In this document: positions 11,980 to 24,479 of the stretch, piece by piece
Layout of the letters: the number at the start of each line of letters is the position of its first letter
Numbering within the stretch: the stretch's first letter is position 1
Source: Bagarius yarrelli
Taxonomy: Eukaryota > Chordata > Actinopteri > Siluriformes > Sisoridae
Reading direction: 5' to 3'
DNA: 64,000 nt
NCBI GenBank assembly: GCA_005784505.1
Contig: VCAZ01000005.1
Location: 2,122,001 to 2,186,000 of the forward strand
Position numbers and translations under genes: made by a program
Notes under the pieces: model-generated
The model's database searches: none
Seen by the model: the letters and a program-made list of their open reading frames with translations, nothing else
What the model was told of the DNA's origin: nothing

Positions 11980-12807
11980 ATGTGTGTTCTCATGCAGGCA
12001 TATACTACATGCGTATATTTAGTGACGTTCATTTGGCGCATACTTTCCTTAGTGGGTTTCTGTTATGCTGCCTCTGCTAAGAGCTCTTAAACAGGCACGT
12101 CTTTCAAATAAAATTACCCAAATGATATCCACAATTACCTGACATACCTGACAAACTAACTTCTATTGACTAGGCTAGCAATTACAGATAAAACTTCACA
12201 TCAAATACATTCCAGAGTTGCTCTCAAGAAGTCAGGCTATGAATTATACACTGTATAAATTGTGCTGGATTGAAGGTCACAAAAGGATTGAAGCTGATTG
12301 AAGTGAATGAGGGCATTAGCCTGCAGACATACAGAACTGTGCCCTTTGATGTGAGCTCAGCCATATTGGCGGTGTACCACCCAGATGTGTAAAAGCGCCA
12401 AACGATTCATACCAAGCCTTGTCGATTCGGGGCCGCTGGACGGCAGAACAGACGCACTGCCACTCAGATCAACTCGACGTTTCTGAACAGACGACAGAGG
12501 TGAATTATTCACATTGTTATAGAAGCTCGCTTTCTCATCATTGTCTATAAATCTTTATCTAAGAGATGGAAAGAGTGACGGATGGAAGGAAAGGGGAGTG
12601 ACGCCTGTCATCACACTTCTGGTGAACTCATTAATTTATATTTAACCACGCTCATCATATTGAAGCTGTAATTATTCTTTTATGTTTGATTGATTTTGTA
12701 CCAGGATTTTGATATACTTATTAAAGATGATGAATGAAAATCTCAGCTTTTTCCTCTGTATAATCATTTTTTAAGTTTAAGTTTTATAAATGATGTAACT
12801 TTTCGAA
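11980..12807. other. Non-coding interval
   Basis: No gene was found. 12330-12520 is GC-richer unique sequence. Nothing else was identified. Confidence 0.4.

Positions 12808-12867
<60 letters not shown>
12808..12867. repeat. (ATCT)n tetranucleotide microsatellite
   Basis: About 15 perfect ATCT/TATC units. This is GATA type on the minus strand. Confidence 0.97.
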
Positions 12868-12868
<1 letters not shown>

Positions 12869-12959
12869 ATTATTAATGTCACAGTTTTCCTGAATTTATA
12901 TAAAGTCATATGTTAACTAAATAATTCTCATTGTTTTAAATTAATGTATATTTTTCTTC

Positions 12960-13128
12960 TATAGATGTTTTTACCTTTATTGATAGGACAGAGGGATAAA
13001 ATGGGAGAGACAGAGGTGGGACCAGAAAAGACACGGGTGGAAATCAAACCCAGGTTGCCAGAGTGAAACAACTTGCACATATGAGTACTGGCACCCTAAC
13101 CCACTACACCACACCACCAGCAAATTAA
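12960..13128 (-). mobile_element. Old tRNA-derived repeat, minus strand
   Basis: TTATTGATAGGACAGAGG, GGGTGGAAATCAAACCCAGG and CCCTAACCCACTACACCACA are the reverse complement of a tRNA-like head with a B box (CTGGGTTTGATTTCC) and a TGTAGTGGGTTAGGG A-box region. I recall similar fish repeats but cannot name the family. Confidence 0.5.
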
Positions 13129-13430
13129 TGTAATTTTTAAGCACAGTTAGGATACAAAACATTTCAGTTTATACAAAATAAAAATTAAAATAAAACTCTG
13201 TTAACAAATATTTATACACACTTACGATCCTGGTACGATCCTGCCATGATCCAGATACAAGTCATATGACTTTCGATAGTTCTGTATTTTAAAAGTAGTT
13301 AGTAAATTATAATATCTAATGGAAAAACAGCTGCCAATACAAGTTCGGATTAGCATTTGTCAATTATTATTAAAAAGTTACAAAAAAATAAATAAATAAC
13401 ACAGTACAATTTTGTAAGCGTTACTTGGAC

Positions 13431-13772
13431 TGTTACCCCACCAGGCCACGAGAGGGCAACCCCAGGACTTTTGTCTTTATGTTTACATGCGCCAAGTATT
13501 CTGTTTGTTTATTATGTCCAGGTGTTACTCGTTCTCCCTATTAGTTTGTGTATACATAACCCTGTGTTTTAGTCTGTCTTTGTCTTGTGTTGTCTATGTT
13601 AAGCCAAAATGAATGTCCATGCAATTCCTATTTTTCCACGTAGCCAAGCTTATGCTGGCTCCTAGATTGTCTTTCTTCTTTGCGCTTGCAAAATTTTGTT
13701 TCTTTGTGTCTTTATTTTGTTAAAGTTCTGCTTTGCATCTAACCTCCACATTCCCTGCGTATCCCTGACTAC
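13431..13772 (+). mobile_element. Possible solo LTR or LTR-like repeat
   Basis: It begins TGTTACCCCACCAGGCCACG and continues with TTAGTCTGTCTTTGTCTTGT and TTTTGTTAAAGTTCTGC. It ends near CCTGCGTATCCCTGACTACA, the look of fish Gypsy-type LTRs. No clear target duplication, primer site or internal coding region is present. An alternative is an old SINE-like or unclassified repeat. Confidence 0.35.
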
Positions 13773-13774
13773 AT

Positions 13775-14250
13775 GATTTACTACAGTAGGATGTAGTAAC
13801 TTGTAGTATACTGTAGTATATTACAGTATTTGCTACATTTTACTGCAGTATTACCTGGTAAACTGCAGTTAAAGCTGTAATATACTTTACAAGTTACTAA
13901 AGTAGACCAAAAGACTGTGAAAAACTATCATATTATTGTATTTACTAAAGTATTTAGTTTGTTATAGTATTTACACCTGGTTGCTAATGGGGAACATTGT
14001 GTTCCAGCGTGAAATGACATTTCTAATAGACAGCAATGTCAGATCATTGAGTTAACAAAATTAAAACATGCAGCGAAGATTTTCAACAAAAACAAGCAAT
14101 AAAATATAAATGGTTTTTGTTAAAATGTTTGGTTTTAGTTTATTTTAGGAATCTTGTGTGTGTTGCATTGATCCACCTTTGGCTCTGAATTGCACTGTGA
14201 ATGATGATCACACATACAGTATAACACAGTGGTAAATTTACTATAGTAAT
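13775..14250. repeat. TACAGTA/TACTGTAG-rich palindromic region
   Basis: Self-complementary short motifs (GTAGTATACTGTAGTATA, TACTAAAGTA, TTACTATAGTAATTA) recur, interrupted by unique sequence. It may be a decayed MITE. No coding potential was found. Confidence 0.4.
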
Positions 14251-14407
14251 TAATGAAGTCATTTGTTTATTTTAGTATAAAAGAGTTATTTTAACAAGTA
14301 AAGTAGGATTACAAGATATTTATTTATTTTCAATTGGAAATTCTGTCAACCTTTGGACCTGATTTCAAATAAGTTTAATGAGATTTATGATAGTATGAAA
14401 GAGGTTA

Positions 14408-15165
14408 AAGGCAGAAAGGTAGAATAGTACATTCCTTAAACGTCAACACTCTTCCTTCTAGAAAAGGTAGAATAGTACAGTCCTTAAATATTAAAACTTC
14501 TTGTTCTTTTCTTCTAGAAAAGGTAGAATAGTACAATTCTTAAACATAAACTTTGGTCTTTCTTTCTAGAAAAACTAGAATAGTACAAACCTTAAACATA
14601 AACACCTTCTTTTCTTTTTTTCTAGAAAAGGTAGAAGAGTACAATCCCTAAATATTAACACTTCCTTTTTTTCTAGAAAAACTAGAATAGTAACACTTTT
14701 ATTTCTTTCCTTTTAGAACAGGTAAAATAGTACAATCATTAAACATTAACACTTTTTGTTCTTTCTTTCTTGAAAAGGTAGAATAGTACAACCCTTAAAT
14801 ATTAACACTTCCTTTTTTTTCTAGAAAAACTAGAATAGTACAATCCTTAAACATAAACACCTTCTTTTCTTTCTTTCTAGAACAGGTAGAATAGTACAAT
14901 CCTTAAATATTACTGCTTTCATTTCTTTCCTTCTAGAAAAGGTAGAATAGTACAATCATTAAAAATCAACACTTTTTGTTCTTTCTTTCTGGAAAAGGTA
15001 GAATAGTACAACCCTTAAGTTTTAACACTTTCTGTTCCTTTCTTCTAGAAAAGCTAGAATAATACAATCCTTAAATATGAACACTTACTTCACTTTCTTT
15101 CTAGAAAAGGTAGAATAGTACAATCCTAAACATCAACCTTTTCCTGCTTTTTTTTTTCAAGCAAA
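14408..15165. repeat. Minisatellite, 14 copies of a ~56-bp unit
   Basis: The key motif (G/C)TAGAATAGTACAATCCTTAAA starts at 14419, 14467, 14523, 14575, 14631, 14682, 14722, 14778, 14830, 14885, 14942, 14998, 15054 and 15110. Spacing is mostly 51-57, with one short unit of 40. Each unit ends in a pyrimidine run TTCTTTCTAG. Similar units recur about 220 bases apart (14722/14942, 14778/14998), suggesting a four-unit higher-order repeat. Confidence 0.95.
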
Positions 15166-15879
15166 AGCAAAGTATTCTAACCATGAACAGGTGTGAATAG
15201 GGCAAGAGGAAGGTGGCTATGATCTTACATCATGTAGTCATGCCCAAAGGCTGTTTGTTTTACTTTAAATTGGGCAACACACAGCATACGGAGGCCATTA
15301 GTTTTAATGAAAAATAAATACCGTCCTTAAGTTATTATAAAGGACAACATGTCAATGCCTGGATTGCCATTTTTTACCTTGTCACTTTGTTACTCTCTAG
15401 AAAAGTCCTTGACTTGTTCTCTATTTTGTCCTTTACAAATGAGACAACTTTAGTCTGCAGTACCAATGAAATATGTTCCTGGTGGGATAGTATAATTAAT
15501 GACCAAGCAGAATGTGCTTGTTTAGACCTTTCTGTAGATCCTATTGTGAAGTTTCTACGACAAATGAAGGTAAACAATTGAAATGAAAAAAAGAGATTAC
15601 TTCTTTCAAATCTGTAAGCGTGTTTGGTAATTCATTAAGAATTTTAAAGACAGCGGGACAATCTTATTTACCTATTTAAACTATCGTCTCCAGTGAGAAA
15701 CATCAACAAATCAGCTGCTCCAAAAACCATTTTTTTAGCCTCTTTCCTTAACCACAATTACCAGCTGTTGATAGATACAGGCCCTTCTATGGTGCAGCCT
15801 TTACAGTAGATTGCCAATTTGGACATTTTTCTCCTCCTTCTTCTCTTGCTTATTGTTCTCCCAAGCTGGGCTGCTGTCA

Positions 15880-16130
15880 GGGGGCTAGTAGAATCCTGCA
15901 GCACCAAGGCCCAGACCCTAAAAGAACGAAGGGGTGTCAAAAAGCATGGGCCGCACCATTTGTCATGTAATCTGGCGAGCGAATGGACGGGGTGCTATCA
16001 GCAATCTGCTATTGATCCCCTGCAGGAGCCTTGCTATTGTTCATCTGTGGTGCAGGACTGGCACCCAGCATTAATGAAAGAAACTAAACAATGCATAGCA
16101 ATCAGAGAGGCTCCTTCACAGCATTGGCAG
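15880..16130. promoter_or_regulatory. Candidate conserved non-coding block
   Basis: GC-balanced, non-repetitive sequence with motifs such as GTCATGTAATCTGGCGAGCG and CAGCATTAATGAAAG stands out from AT-rich surroundings. It is a candidate enhancer only; conservation was not tested. Confidence 0.2.
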
Positions 16131-16689
16131 GAGAGGAAGAAGAGAAAAAAAGAAGGAGAAAGAAAGGACAAGATACGAAAAAAAAAAAGTTTTGGAAGAA
16201 GATGCCTAAACTTTTTTTTGTTGTCTATCTGTGAGTGTGTGTATTATAAGAGGGCGGAGAGAAAAATGGATTACACAATGCTGTCACCCCACAGCCCTCT
16301 GCTATCTGTACACCAGGGGATTCGACCCTGGAGGTGCTGTCATGGTGCAGTAGTGAAGAGACGGAGAGAAAGGAACGCATCATTACCTCAAGCTGATTGT
16401 GCACATGGCTTGAAATTAATTGAAAAAAAGAAGGATGTTCGTAAATAGTTAAAATGAAGACATCTTGGAAGTGGAATTCGGAATTACTGTTTTTTATTTT
16501 GGTATCAAAACAATGTTTTATTAAACCAATCAATCCAGATACTAACAAGGATTTCCTTTTTGCCAATATTATTTCAAACTTTATTTGTTCAACAGTTTCA
16601 ATGACAATTTTCAACATCCCTCTGAGTTCTTCTGGGTTTTTTTTTTTTTTTTTTTTTTTTAGTGTTGCATATGAGAACAGAGTTGATTA

Positions 16690-16870
16690 GTTTGGAGTTG
16701 GACAGATGCTCAAACGGGCCCTGAGGACCTTCTGCTCTATCTTTTACGTTAGTTTCTCCATCTGTGATGTCTTCTCGTATCATCTCTATAACCCGCTGCC
16801 ATCATGGCAGAGTGAAAAGAGCACTTTTAGATTGAAAGGCTTCTGATCGATGGCATCATATGTATTTTAA
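16690..16870. promoter_or_regulatory. Candidate conserved non-coding block
   Basis: It contains AACGGGCCCTGAGGACCTTC, GCTGCCATCATGGCAGAG (a short palindrome) and TTTAATTATTC. It is unique sequence without ORFs. A regulatory role is a guess from composition. Confidence 0.2.
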
Positions 16871-17924
16871 TATTTAATTATTCTCTCTAACATGAAAGCT
16901 CGAGTCAGTCATAATCCATCATTTCTATTCCTAACACTTTGTGATGTGAAGTCATTTTTTTATGGTGATCAGAAGCAGACGGTTTTTGAGGAGGATTCAT
17001 TTTCTTTAGCATTTGAGTTTTTTAAGGGGTTTTTTTTTTTTTTCAAAAATTGCATTAATGTAGCAAAAAATTTTGTTTTGTCACATACAAAATGGCAGCA
17101 AGATAAATTAGGGAGAAACACCAAAGCAGCTGAGGTGCCTATTGTCAGACTAACTGTCTATTGAAGACGAAAGAGAGGCATTTTCTCTCCCTATTCCCTT
17201 ATAAAACAGGGCGATTGCCCATAGCATCACCATCTGTCGGTGACTGGAGGGTGAAACAGTAAACACTATGCTCAGTGTGTGTTGGAGAAAAACTGGGATG
17301 AATTCCAGAGCTGGTAGCCCTCAATTCACTTGACAGATGCACTTTTATGAATTAAACGTCCTCAATATTTATCAATTAATGAATCTGTCTGATGGCCAAA
17401 TTCACTATGGACATTCTAGTAGTCGAGTCGCAGACAGCAGTGTTTTCTTTACTTGTCTCCTTGTCTCTAATCCACTTCTTTTTATCTTTCTAACTAAGAC
17501 AGTCTCGACTGGGTGACATTTAGGTCTAAGTGACCTGAGAGATGCTTCAGGCTGTGTGTACATTTAAATGGATGTATGTGTATGTGTGTTTGTGTGTGTG
17601 ACAATGTATGGACATATGTGTGGGCTTTAGAGAGACAGGAGCCTGCAGATAAAGCGCTTGTGTGGTGACCGTGTCATGTAATTCCTCTTTAATACAGTCA
17701 AAGCCGATTCCAGAGATCCCACATCCACACTGTTCTCCTGAGACCTGCTGTCACTAGGAACCAGGAGCTCAGCTCTGACACAGCCACCAAGACGAACTAC
17801 ACACTTACCTGCTGAGTATAACAACCAGTGTAGGTCTGTGTACATTCACATCCTCTACTCATTGATACTTTTTTGACTTATTATTTTTTGACTCATTTCA
17901 GTAAGTATAAACGCTGACATCCGA

Positions 17925-18490
17925 ACCCTGGTACGCTCCAAACAAGTGGACCAAGACTGTTAAGGAGGTGATGATCGATGGAAATATGAATGCAGTCCAG
18001 CCCAAATATATCTAATAGAACCGAAAACAGGATGTGATGTCACAAGGTGACGCCGCGATTCTTAGATAGGACAGAATACTCAGGTAGACCTGCTTTATCT
18101 CATCAAAGGATCTATGTTGCCCATTAGTCGGTAAATGGCACAGAAACAGACCCCTTGTAGCAGATCTTTATTTCTGCATACATCAGAGGAAACCCTGGTG
18201 CTGTTTTAAACAATTTAAGAGCTCTTTGTAAGTTCTCAGCTGATTACAGTAAATCCATATATACTGTACATGGCCACGATGAGCGTGCTTAATCCAGTAC
18301 ACAGCGTCGCAATATATGCGTTAGTAAAAGTTGGCCAATAATGTTGTGAATGTATCTTTAAGCCTTTCGGTTCGGTATCTTTAGGTTTGCTCTTAGTAAC
18401 TGCAGTGTGAACAAAAAGCAGACCAGTCCCAAATGTATAATTTTTCCCTCTTTGGTCCGGACCAACTGGACCAAACAAAATGAACTACAC
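17925..18490. mobile_element. Possible non-autonomous DNA transposon with GGACCAA motifs
   Basis: Near the left end are CCGAACCCTGGTACGCTCCA and AAGTGGACCAAGAC. Near the right end are TTTGGTCCGGACCAACTGG and ACCAAACAAAATGAACTACA. I recall a fish MITE group with GTCCGGACCAAA-type ends. Ends and target duplication are not clear, so the limits are approximate. Confidence 0.4.
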
Positions 18491-18597
18491 ACCCTTAGAC
18501 TCACTCTTAAGCTTATAATTACCTTCACACTTTTGTAAATAAATTCAACACTTATTCTACACTTATATTTACATGTTTCTTACTAGCATTTTGCAGA

Positions 18598-18725
18598 CAC
18601 CCAAAGCCAGAGCAACTTGCATTTATATAGCTTTTTTATCCATCTGAGCAGTTTAGGGTTAAGAGCGTTGCTCAGTGTCCCAGCAGTGTCCCAGCAGTGG
18701 CAGTTTGGTGGCCCAGAATTAATCA
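18598..18725 (-). mobile_element. SINE-related fragment, minus strand
   Basis: Plus-strand text AGGGTTAAGAGCGTTGCTCA and CCCAGCAGTGGCAGTTTGG corresponds to the reverse strand of the family A middle domain. A 13-base tandem duplication (GTCCCAGCAGT twice) is inside it. Confidence 0.55.
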
Positions 18726-21700
18726 CAGGATCTGTGTTACCATATACATTGTTTTTTTGTAAGGCAGTCAATACAGGACATTCTGTAAAAGATCCGCAAG
18801 AGTGTGATAGCTTGCAACCGAATTAAAATCTTTGTTTGGCATCCGTTAAAAGAAACAAAAAAGGCTCCGTCTAATAGAAGCTTTGTACAGATTTCTCTGC
18901 GGTAACAAGACTTTTTTTCATCCTTTACTTTAGATATTTGTATATATTTAAAGTACTTAAAATATAAATTAATAATTGTTAGATATTAATTTAATGTAAT
19001 TTAATGTAAAACTATACATTTACATTTTTTAAAAACATAATTTAAATGTATATATCGATACTAGAGATTAGAATCAATACAGAATTGTGAGAAAAATATT
19101 GTGATAGTTATCTTGTATTGATATTTTTGCAGAGCCCTAGTTATATATTTACATGTATCATGTTTACATTTGTTTAATACCAATAAGCAAGAAAAGAAGA
19201 ATTATTAACTAGTGAATTTAATATAAATTATATCTACACTGATTATCTTTTGAAAGATTTCTCTCCAAATAAAATGCGACCCAGATGCAATTAAAAATTT
19301 TATATTTATGATCATGTTCAAGCCTTTTTTTTAAGGCAAACTCATAAACAACATATTCGTGTGTTTGTACTATTTGGTCACACACACTGGTCGTGGCATC
19401 ATACATTAATAATCATCCATGACACTCCTCAACAGCCGAGCAGTCCCATAAGTCCAGGGATATTACATCTGCCCGCCTCATTTATCTTCCTCCAGCCATC
19501 TCAGCTCGGCTGTGTCCACACATCGGCAGACCAGCACACCTTTAATTACCAACATATTATAAAGAATAGAGACAAGCCAGAGGGACCTATAGGACTGTGT
19601 TTTTTTCTGTCTGAGCCCAAGTCATGGATGCTTCCATAGAATAAACTTAAATTCGTTTTTTACAGACTGTCCAGTTTTTTGTACTTCAAACTTCTTCTTA
19701 CAAACTATTTTAATGCACATTGAATGCTTCTATAGACATGAAATAGATGAAAGTCGGTATCTTGCCCTTGAAATGATAACACAAGGAATCTTATTCTCGA
19801 CAATAACCAGCTTTCTGGAAAGGTTTTCAAAAAAGTTACTATGAAAGGTCTTAAATAAAAGTCTCTTTTTTTAGGTTAGAAGTATTATATATGGTAAATC
19901 TGCTTTAAACGTTCACACCCGCTGTGGATAATAATTTTAGTTTTTAGTTTAGTTTTTTGAATTTTTAGTTTTATTAGTTTAGTTTAAATTATAGCCTTAA
20001 AAATACACAAAAAAAAAAAAAAAAGCAAAAAACTATTTTGGATTATTAAATACTATTTATATAGAAGCATTTTTTTTTTAATTGTTAAAAAATATAATAA
20101 TAAAAAAATACATTTTTAACATTTCTGCAATTTTTTTCTTCAAGCTGGACCAAGCTCTCAATCCTCTATGGGTTTTTTTTGTTTTTATTGGGCAACATAA
20201 ATTTTATCAACTATCAATACTATACAAAAACGCAATATAACCTGGCTTGGCATTACAGACAGAAAGATATTTTGAGTATTAAGGATGAAAATAATTTTTA
20301 ATAAAGCATTAACACAACTCCAAACCTCTACACTAAAATTGCAACTGTACTACGCACAACATCTGGAGCAGTTCATTAATTCATCTTAATATTAATATAA
20401 CATCACAAAAACTTTAAAAGTTATATAGAATATGTAATACATTTAAAGGCTGTAAGCCAGCGTTACCGATCGTAGGAGCTGGTCTGGAAGTGGTGAGCAA
20501 ACTCTTTCTCGGCCTGAGACAAGATAGTTATTTTTAGGATTAGCCAAACTCTTCACACGATGTCAAACTTTTCCAGAAAAAAAACGTATTTTTTTTTTTA
20601 AGTATGTCTGAGACCAAGTTAATTTTTCCTCCTCCGTTAGCCATTGTGGGCATAAAAATTCAAATTTAACTGTACAGACATGTTTGGCTAGTTGTAACAG
20701 TTTTACTCTGATCAACCAATCAGAGGATGGAAAAATGCTGATGTCATCATGCACCAGCTAGCCGGGGAGACGGTTTAAAAATCTGATTAGTTAAAAAAAC
20801 AATCTTTAATAATATTAACCATTTAGCAATCTGCCACTACTAACATAGGTTTAGTTACATGGGCAGCACTGCTGATTCTGAAGGCCTTGGCGGATTAGAT
20901 TAACATGGCAACACATAGAAACTCTGATTGGACAACAAATCGAACATCTATATACACGTACTGGAAGCAGTGCAGCAAGAGAAACGCTATAAAGAGAAGA
21001 GAATAAACTGTTGGGAATAAATTAATACAATTTAATGGAACAAATATTATTATTAATAATAATCTTCCAAACACAGACACACAGTGACCTCAGAATGGCC
21101 TTTAAATATTTTTTTTGTCTAACAAACTAAAGCACCACAAACAACACATGCAAAAACAAGCACAATCAAAGCACAACCAATTAAGACTATTTTTTTCATT
21201 ATTGTGACATTCTGCATTGGGTAATGTGTGGTATGTCTGTTGACCTTTAAATCCTCTCCATGTACTGTCTTAGAAATAGGTTGTTGTATGCAGGGGTCAA
21301 TTGAGTTGAATTGATGTTACCCAGAGTACCTTGCCACAAACCTTGTACCGCGCCATCGACCTGCATTTCATCTGTGTCCTTAAACCGAAACAGCGCGTTG
21401 CTATAATCTGCTCTTCAGAGCAAATTCTAAACCCAGTTGCGATACACATGTACTCAGCAAAGAAACGGACAGGTCAGGGAATCTTTTAAAAATACATCAC
21501 CTCATCAAGGAGTGTGTGAAGTTTGACCTGGTTCCCTCTATTACTATTTTCAATTATAGCACCTTTGTATAGAAAAAAAAACGCATACGTGACAACCTAA
21601 GGTTCTTGAAAATGGCATTTCTTGCCAGAGTGTGATGAGGTGAACTGCACTTCTGAGCAAATTACAGGTTAAAGTATGTGGAATTTCTTTGGCTGGTTAT

Positions 21701-21728
21701 AACATGTCAAATAAAAGTCATGACTTTG

Positions 21729-21734
<6 letters not shown>
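18726..21734. other. Non-coding interval
   Basis: Mostly AT-rich unique sequence with A and T runs. 19380-19560 is a somewhat GC-richer block. No gene, array or identifiable transposon was found. Short ORFs up to 92 aa show no motifs. Confidence 0.45.

Positions 21735-21773
<39 letters not shown>
21735..21773. repeat. (CT)n microsatellite
   Basis: An uninterrupted CT run. Confidence 0.95.
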
Positions 21774-21775
<2 letters not shown>

Positions 21776-22026
21776 GATTTGATCTTTAATCTTGCTAATT
21801 CAAACCATTAGCTAATTTCCAACATGGCAGCTATCATTCTGGAAGCGTAAACGCTGACACATGCTTCAGCTCACATATCGTTATTGGAATTTAATTTGGA
21901 AATAAAAATCCTTTTCTCAACGAGGAAAATGTGCCACTCAGTCCGTGTCTGTGCATAATATCGCTGGCAATCAGCATAGTGCTTAAGTACTGACCGTGTA
22001 TATCTCAGATATGTTGTTTTTTATTA

Positions 22027-22229
22027 GAGAGGTGGTAGCTCAATGGTTAAGGTGAATACTAACCAGAAGATTTTGGTTTGATTCCCAGCACCACCAAGTT
22101 ACCTTAATGTTGGGCCCCTGAGCAAGACCCTTAACCCCTAATTGCTCAGTTGTATAGAATGAGAGATAAAAATGCAAGTTGCTCTGGGATAAGCGCAGCT
22201 GCTAAATGCCAAAAATGTAAATGTAAATT
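22027..22229 (+). mobile_element. tRNA-derived SINE, family A
   Basis: The head GGTGGTAGCTCAATGGTTAA with B-box-like GGTTTGATTCCCAGC is followed by CACCACCAAGTTACC, CTGAGCAAGACCCTTAACCC, GTTGCTCTGGGATAAGCGC and an AAATGTAAATGTAAAT end. The 74-aa ORF at 22150 is within it and is not a gene. Confidence 0.88.
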
Positions 22230-22430
22230 AGGTAAAGCTAAAATTCGTATAGCCAACCCCGCCTACAAAACTCAAGCCTCCATTAAAGACTTCACAATAA
22301 TCCACAGACTTGGTCAATATACATGCAGAGTTTGGTACAAAGAAGTCAAACACAACCAGGCAAACAAAATCTGAAACAGTTAGCAGTAATCGTAATCCAA
22401 AGACAGAGCAGAGGTCAATAAACCAGAAAG

Positions 22431-22431
22431 A

Positions 22432-22477
<46 letters not shown>
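22431..22477. repeat. (ATGGGC)n hexanucleotide microsatellite
   Basis: About eight perfect ATGGGC units. They create Met-Gly and Met-Pro repeat ORFs on the two strands, neither of which is a gene. Confidence 0.97.
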
Positions 22478-22583
22478 GAACCAATTGGTATGTTGATCAG
22501 CAAACAATACTTCATAATGTGGTCACAGTTCTTCTATCTTATAAAGCTAGCAACAGGAAGTACTCGAGAGTGCCCAGACAAGG

Positions 22584-22597
22584 GCGCCCTCTGGTGG
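22584..22597 (-). promoter_or_regulatory. CTCF-like binding motif
   Basis: On the minus strand it reads CCACCAGAGGGCGC, a near-perfect core CTCF motif. It is a sequence match only; occupancy is unknown. Confidence 0.5.
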
Positions 22598-22599
22598 TG

Positions 22600-24156
22600 G
22601 GAGGTAAAAAGCGTTACAATACGACAACTTTTGTTTTAGTTGACTAAATTGTTCATTACTTACTTGATCATGTAAACATGTCAATTACATTAAGAGTATT
22701 TCATAAATATGTTTTAATTGTCACAATGTGGATTGTTATTCCATTCATTCAGATTGTCCATGGCTTTATCTAAACCATTGACCAGGATGTAACAGGGAAC
22801 GCTAAAAAACTTACACAGAAACAGAACGAACATGAACAATTCCATGCAGACAATAACCTGTGTTTAGAACTTAACTCGGGATCTTGGAGAAGTGAGGGAG
22901 CAGCGTTTTGTTTTTGTTTTTTTTCACATTACTGTGGCGCTACAGTGAATTCCTTTCAAATTAATAAATAAATGTCAAATAGAGGCTTGAATTGTTTATG
23001 AGATATGTGACCTAGGAAACTAAAAGTAAACAATAATGCACCATCCAAATAGTTATTGAAACATTGCACTGATGGGAACAATTTATCTCTTATACACTAG
23101 GCGTTGCTGATTGTGCACAAGTTCACCTTAATACGCACATTATTGCTGGTGTGGTTTATCTGTCTAGCCTTTTCCACAGATAATGTGTGTGTGTGTCTGT
23201 GTCATAATAAGGGTAGTGCGTCCTTCTAAATGCAGGGGTAGCATATTTCGGTTCCCCCCAAAGACCAGAGATGGTAAAGACAAAGCATAAAATAATTAAA
23301 GGGCTCAGACACAAAGCACAGGAAGCACACAAGGGGGGGAAGCTGAAAAGTAGCTATCACAGTGGCAGATAAATTCTACACACAATTATTCATCCACCGT
23401 TCATGACATGTAGATTAATGAGTTTGATAACCCAGGGCTTTCCAAAGAAATAGATTCAATTCTGTTGTCCCTCTGCCACCTTCCTCCACCATCCCTTATG
23501 ACTTGCAAACAGCAATGCACTCTGGCACATGGGGCGAAAAAACAACAGCAAAACGATCGTTAATGTTGGCCACAGAGCAAGAACAACTAGCTTTGCTTCA
23601 ACTCCTGTAAGTCAGACACAGAAGACTGAATATGACACTGGTAAAGGGGTTGAAGAGACAGAAGGAGGTCCTAGAACTGGGCAGAATGTTTTTTTCAGTT
23701 CTGGTGGATTAAAGGACGAACTATTCACTGTATAGAAGCGAGATGTCTCATGGTTTTCATGGTTACCTTGAGAGAAGATTTGCAGAGGATCCATAAGGAC
23801 AACCGGGCTCATGATGCACAAAGAAGGCCTCTTGCAAAGGTGGTCCTAATTAAAAATACATTTGTTTTAGCGTTAGGTCTTAGCGGTGGTCAGTTTTTCA
23901 AGCAAAATATTGTTTCACCGAACCTATTTCATCACTTATCACAGCTTGTCATAGGTCTTAAAATGAGTAAGCAAAATTCAAACGTTGAAAGAAACTTTGG
24001 TTATGTTGAATCAGGAGCTGGCAGAGTCAGCATCAAATTAGAGAGCAAGTTCAAGAAGCGATAGAGGATCTCTGTTCCATCTATCACCACACCACATGTC
24101 TGGATATCCTCCCCTGCTGTATTGACAGCTGTGGATTAAAAATGATGCTGTGATCT
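22600..24156. other. Non-coding interval
   Basis: No gene was found. A region at 23360-23720 is higher in complexity. The 68-104 aa ORFs at 23529-24064 have no domain. Confidence 0.4.
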
Positions 24157-24170
24157 GCGCCCCCTGTTGG
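24157..24170 (-). promoter_or_regulatory. CTCF-like binding motif
   Basis: On the minus strand it reads CCAACAGGGGGCGC, one mismatch from the CTCF core consensus and in the same orientation as the site at 22584. Confidence 0.45.
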
Positions 24171-24479
24171 CAGAATCAATCCAAACTCATCGTTCTTCAC
24201 TTCCTCAGCTGTCCAAGTCAAGCACTTTCTATTGCTCCTGAGAAAAGTCTGGATGTAAGCATTATTTTTGCTTCTAGACAGTGAAAGGAGGAACTGAGAG
24301 ATCTTTCTCATATTCATGTGACCTCCGTGGAGAGGAAGAGGTAAACGTATACCAGGCTTTGCTTTTGAATGGGGGCATTCTTTTACTTTAATTTCTAGCA
24401 ATATTTGTGATGATAAACTTTAAATCAATGTTTAAACCATGGCAGGCAAATGGTCCAGTTTAGCGCAGTTATTTTGAAT

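Larger units (their letters stand above)
15166..17919. other. Non-coding interval with candidate conserved blocks
   Basis: No gene can be supported. The 209-aa ORF at 15819-16448 has Leu-rich and Lys-rich low-complexity parts, no domain and no splice context. 15880-16130 and 16690-16860 are higher-complexity blocks. A T24 run sits at 16637-16660. Confidence 0.45.

Noticed and set aside
15819..16448. 209-aa plus-strand ORF with a hydrophobic start resembling a signal peptide
   Set aside because: The Leu run comes from a CTT/CTC-rich tract and the Lys-rich part from an A/G-rich tract. No domain, conserved cysteine pattern or splice context was found, and overlapping ORFs exist on the other strand.
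22310..22639. 109-aa ORF with a Met-Gly repeat
   Set aside because: The repeat is the ATGGGC microsatellite, and the rest has no recognisable pattern.
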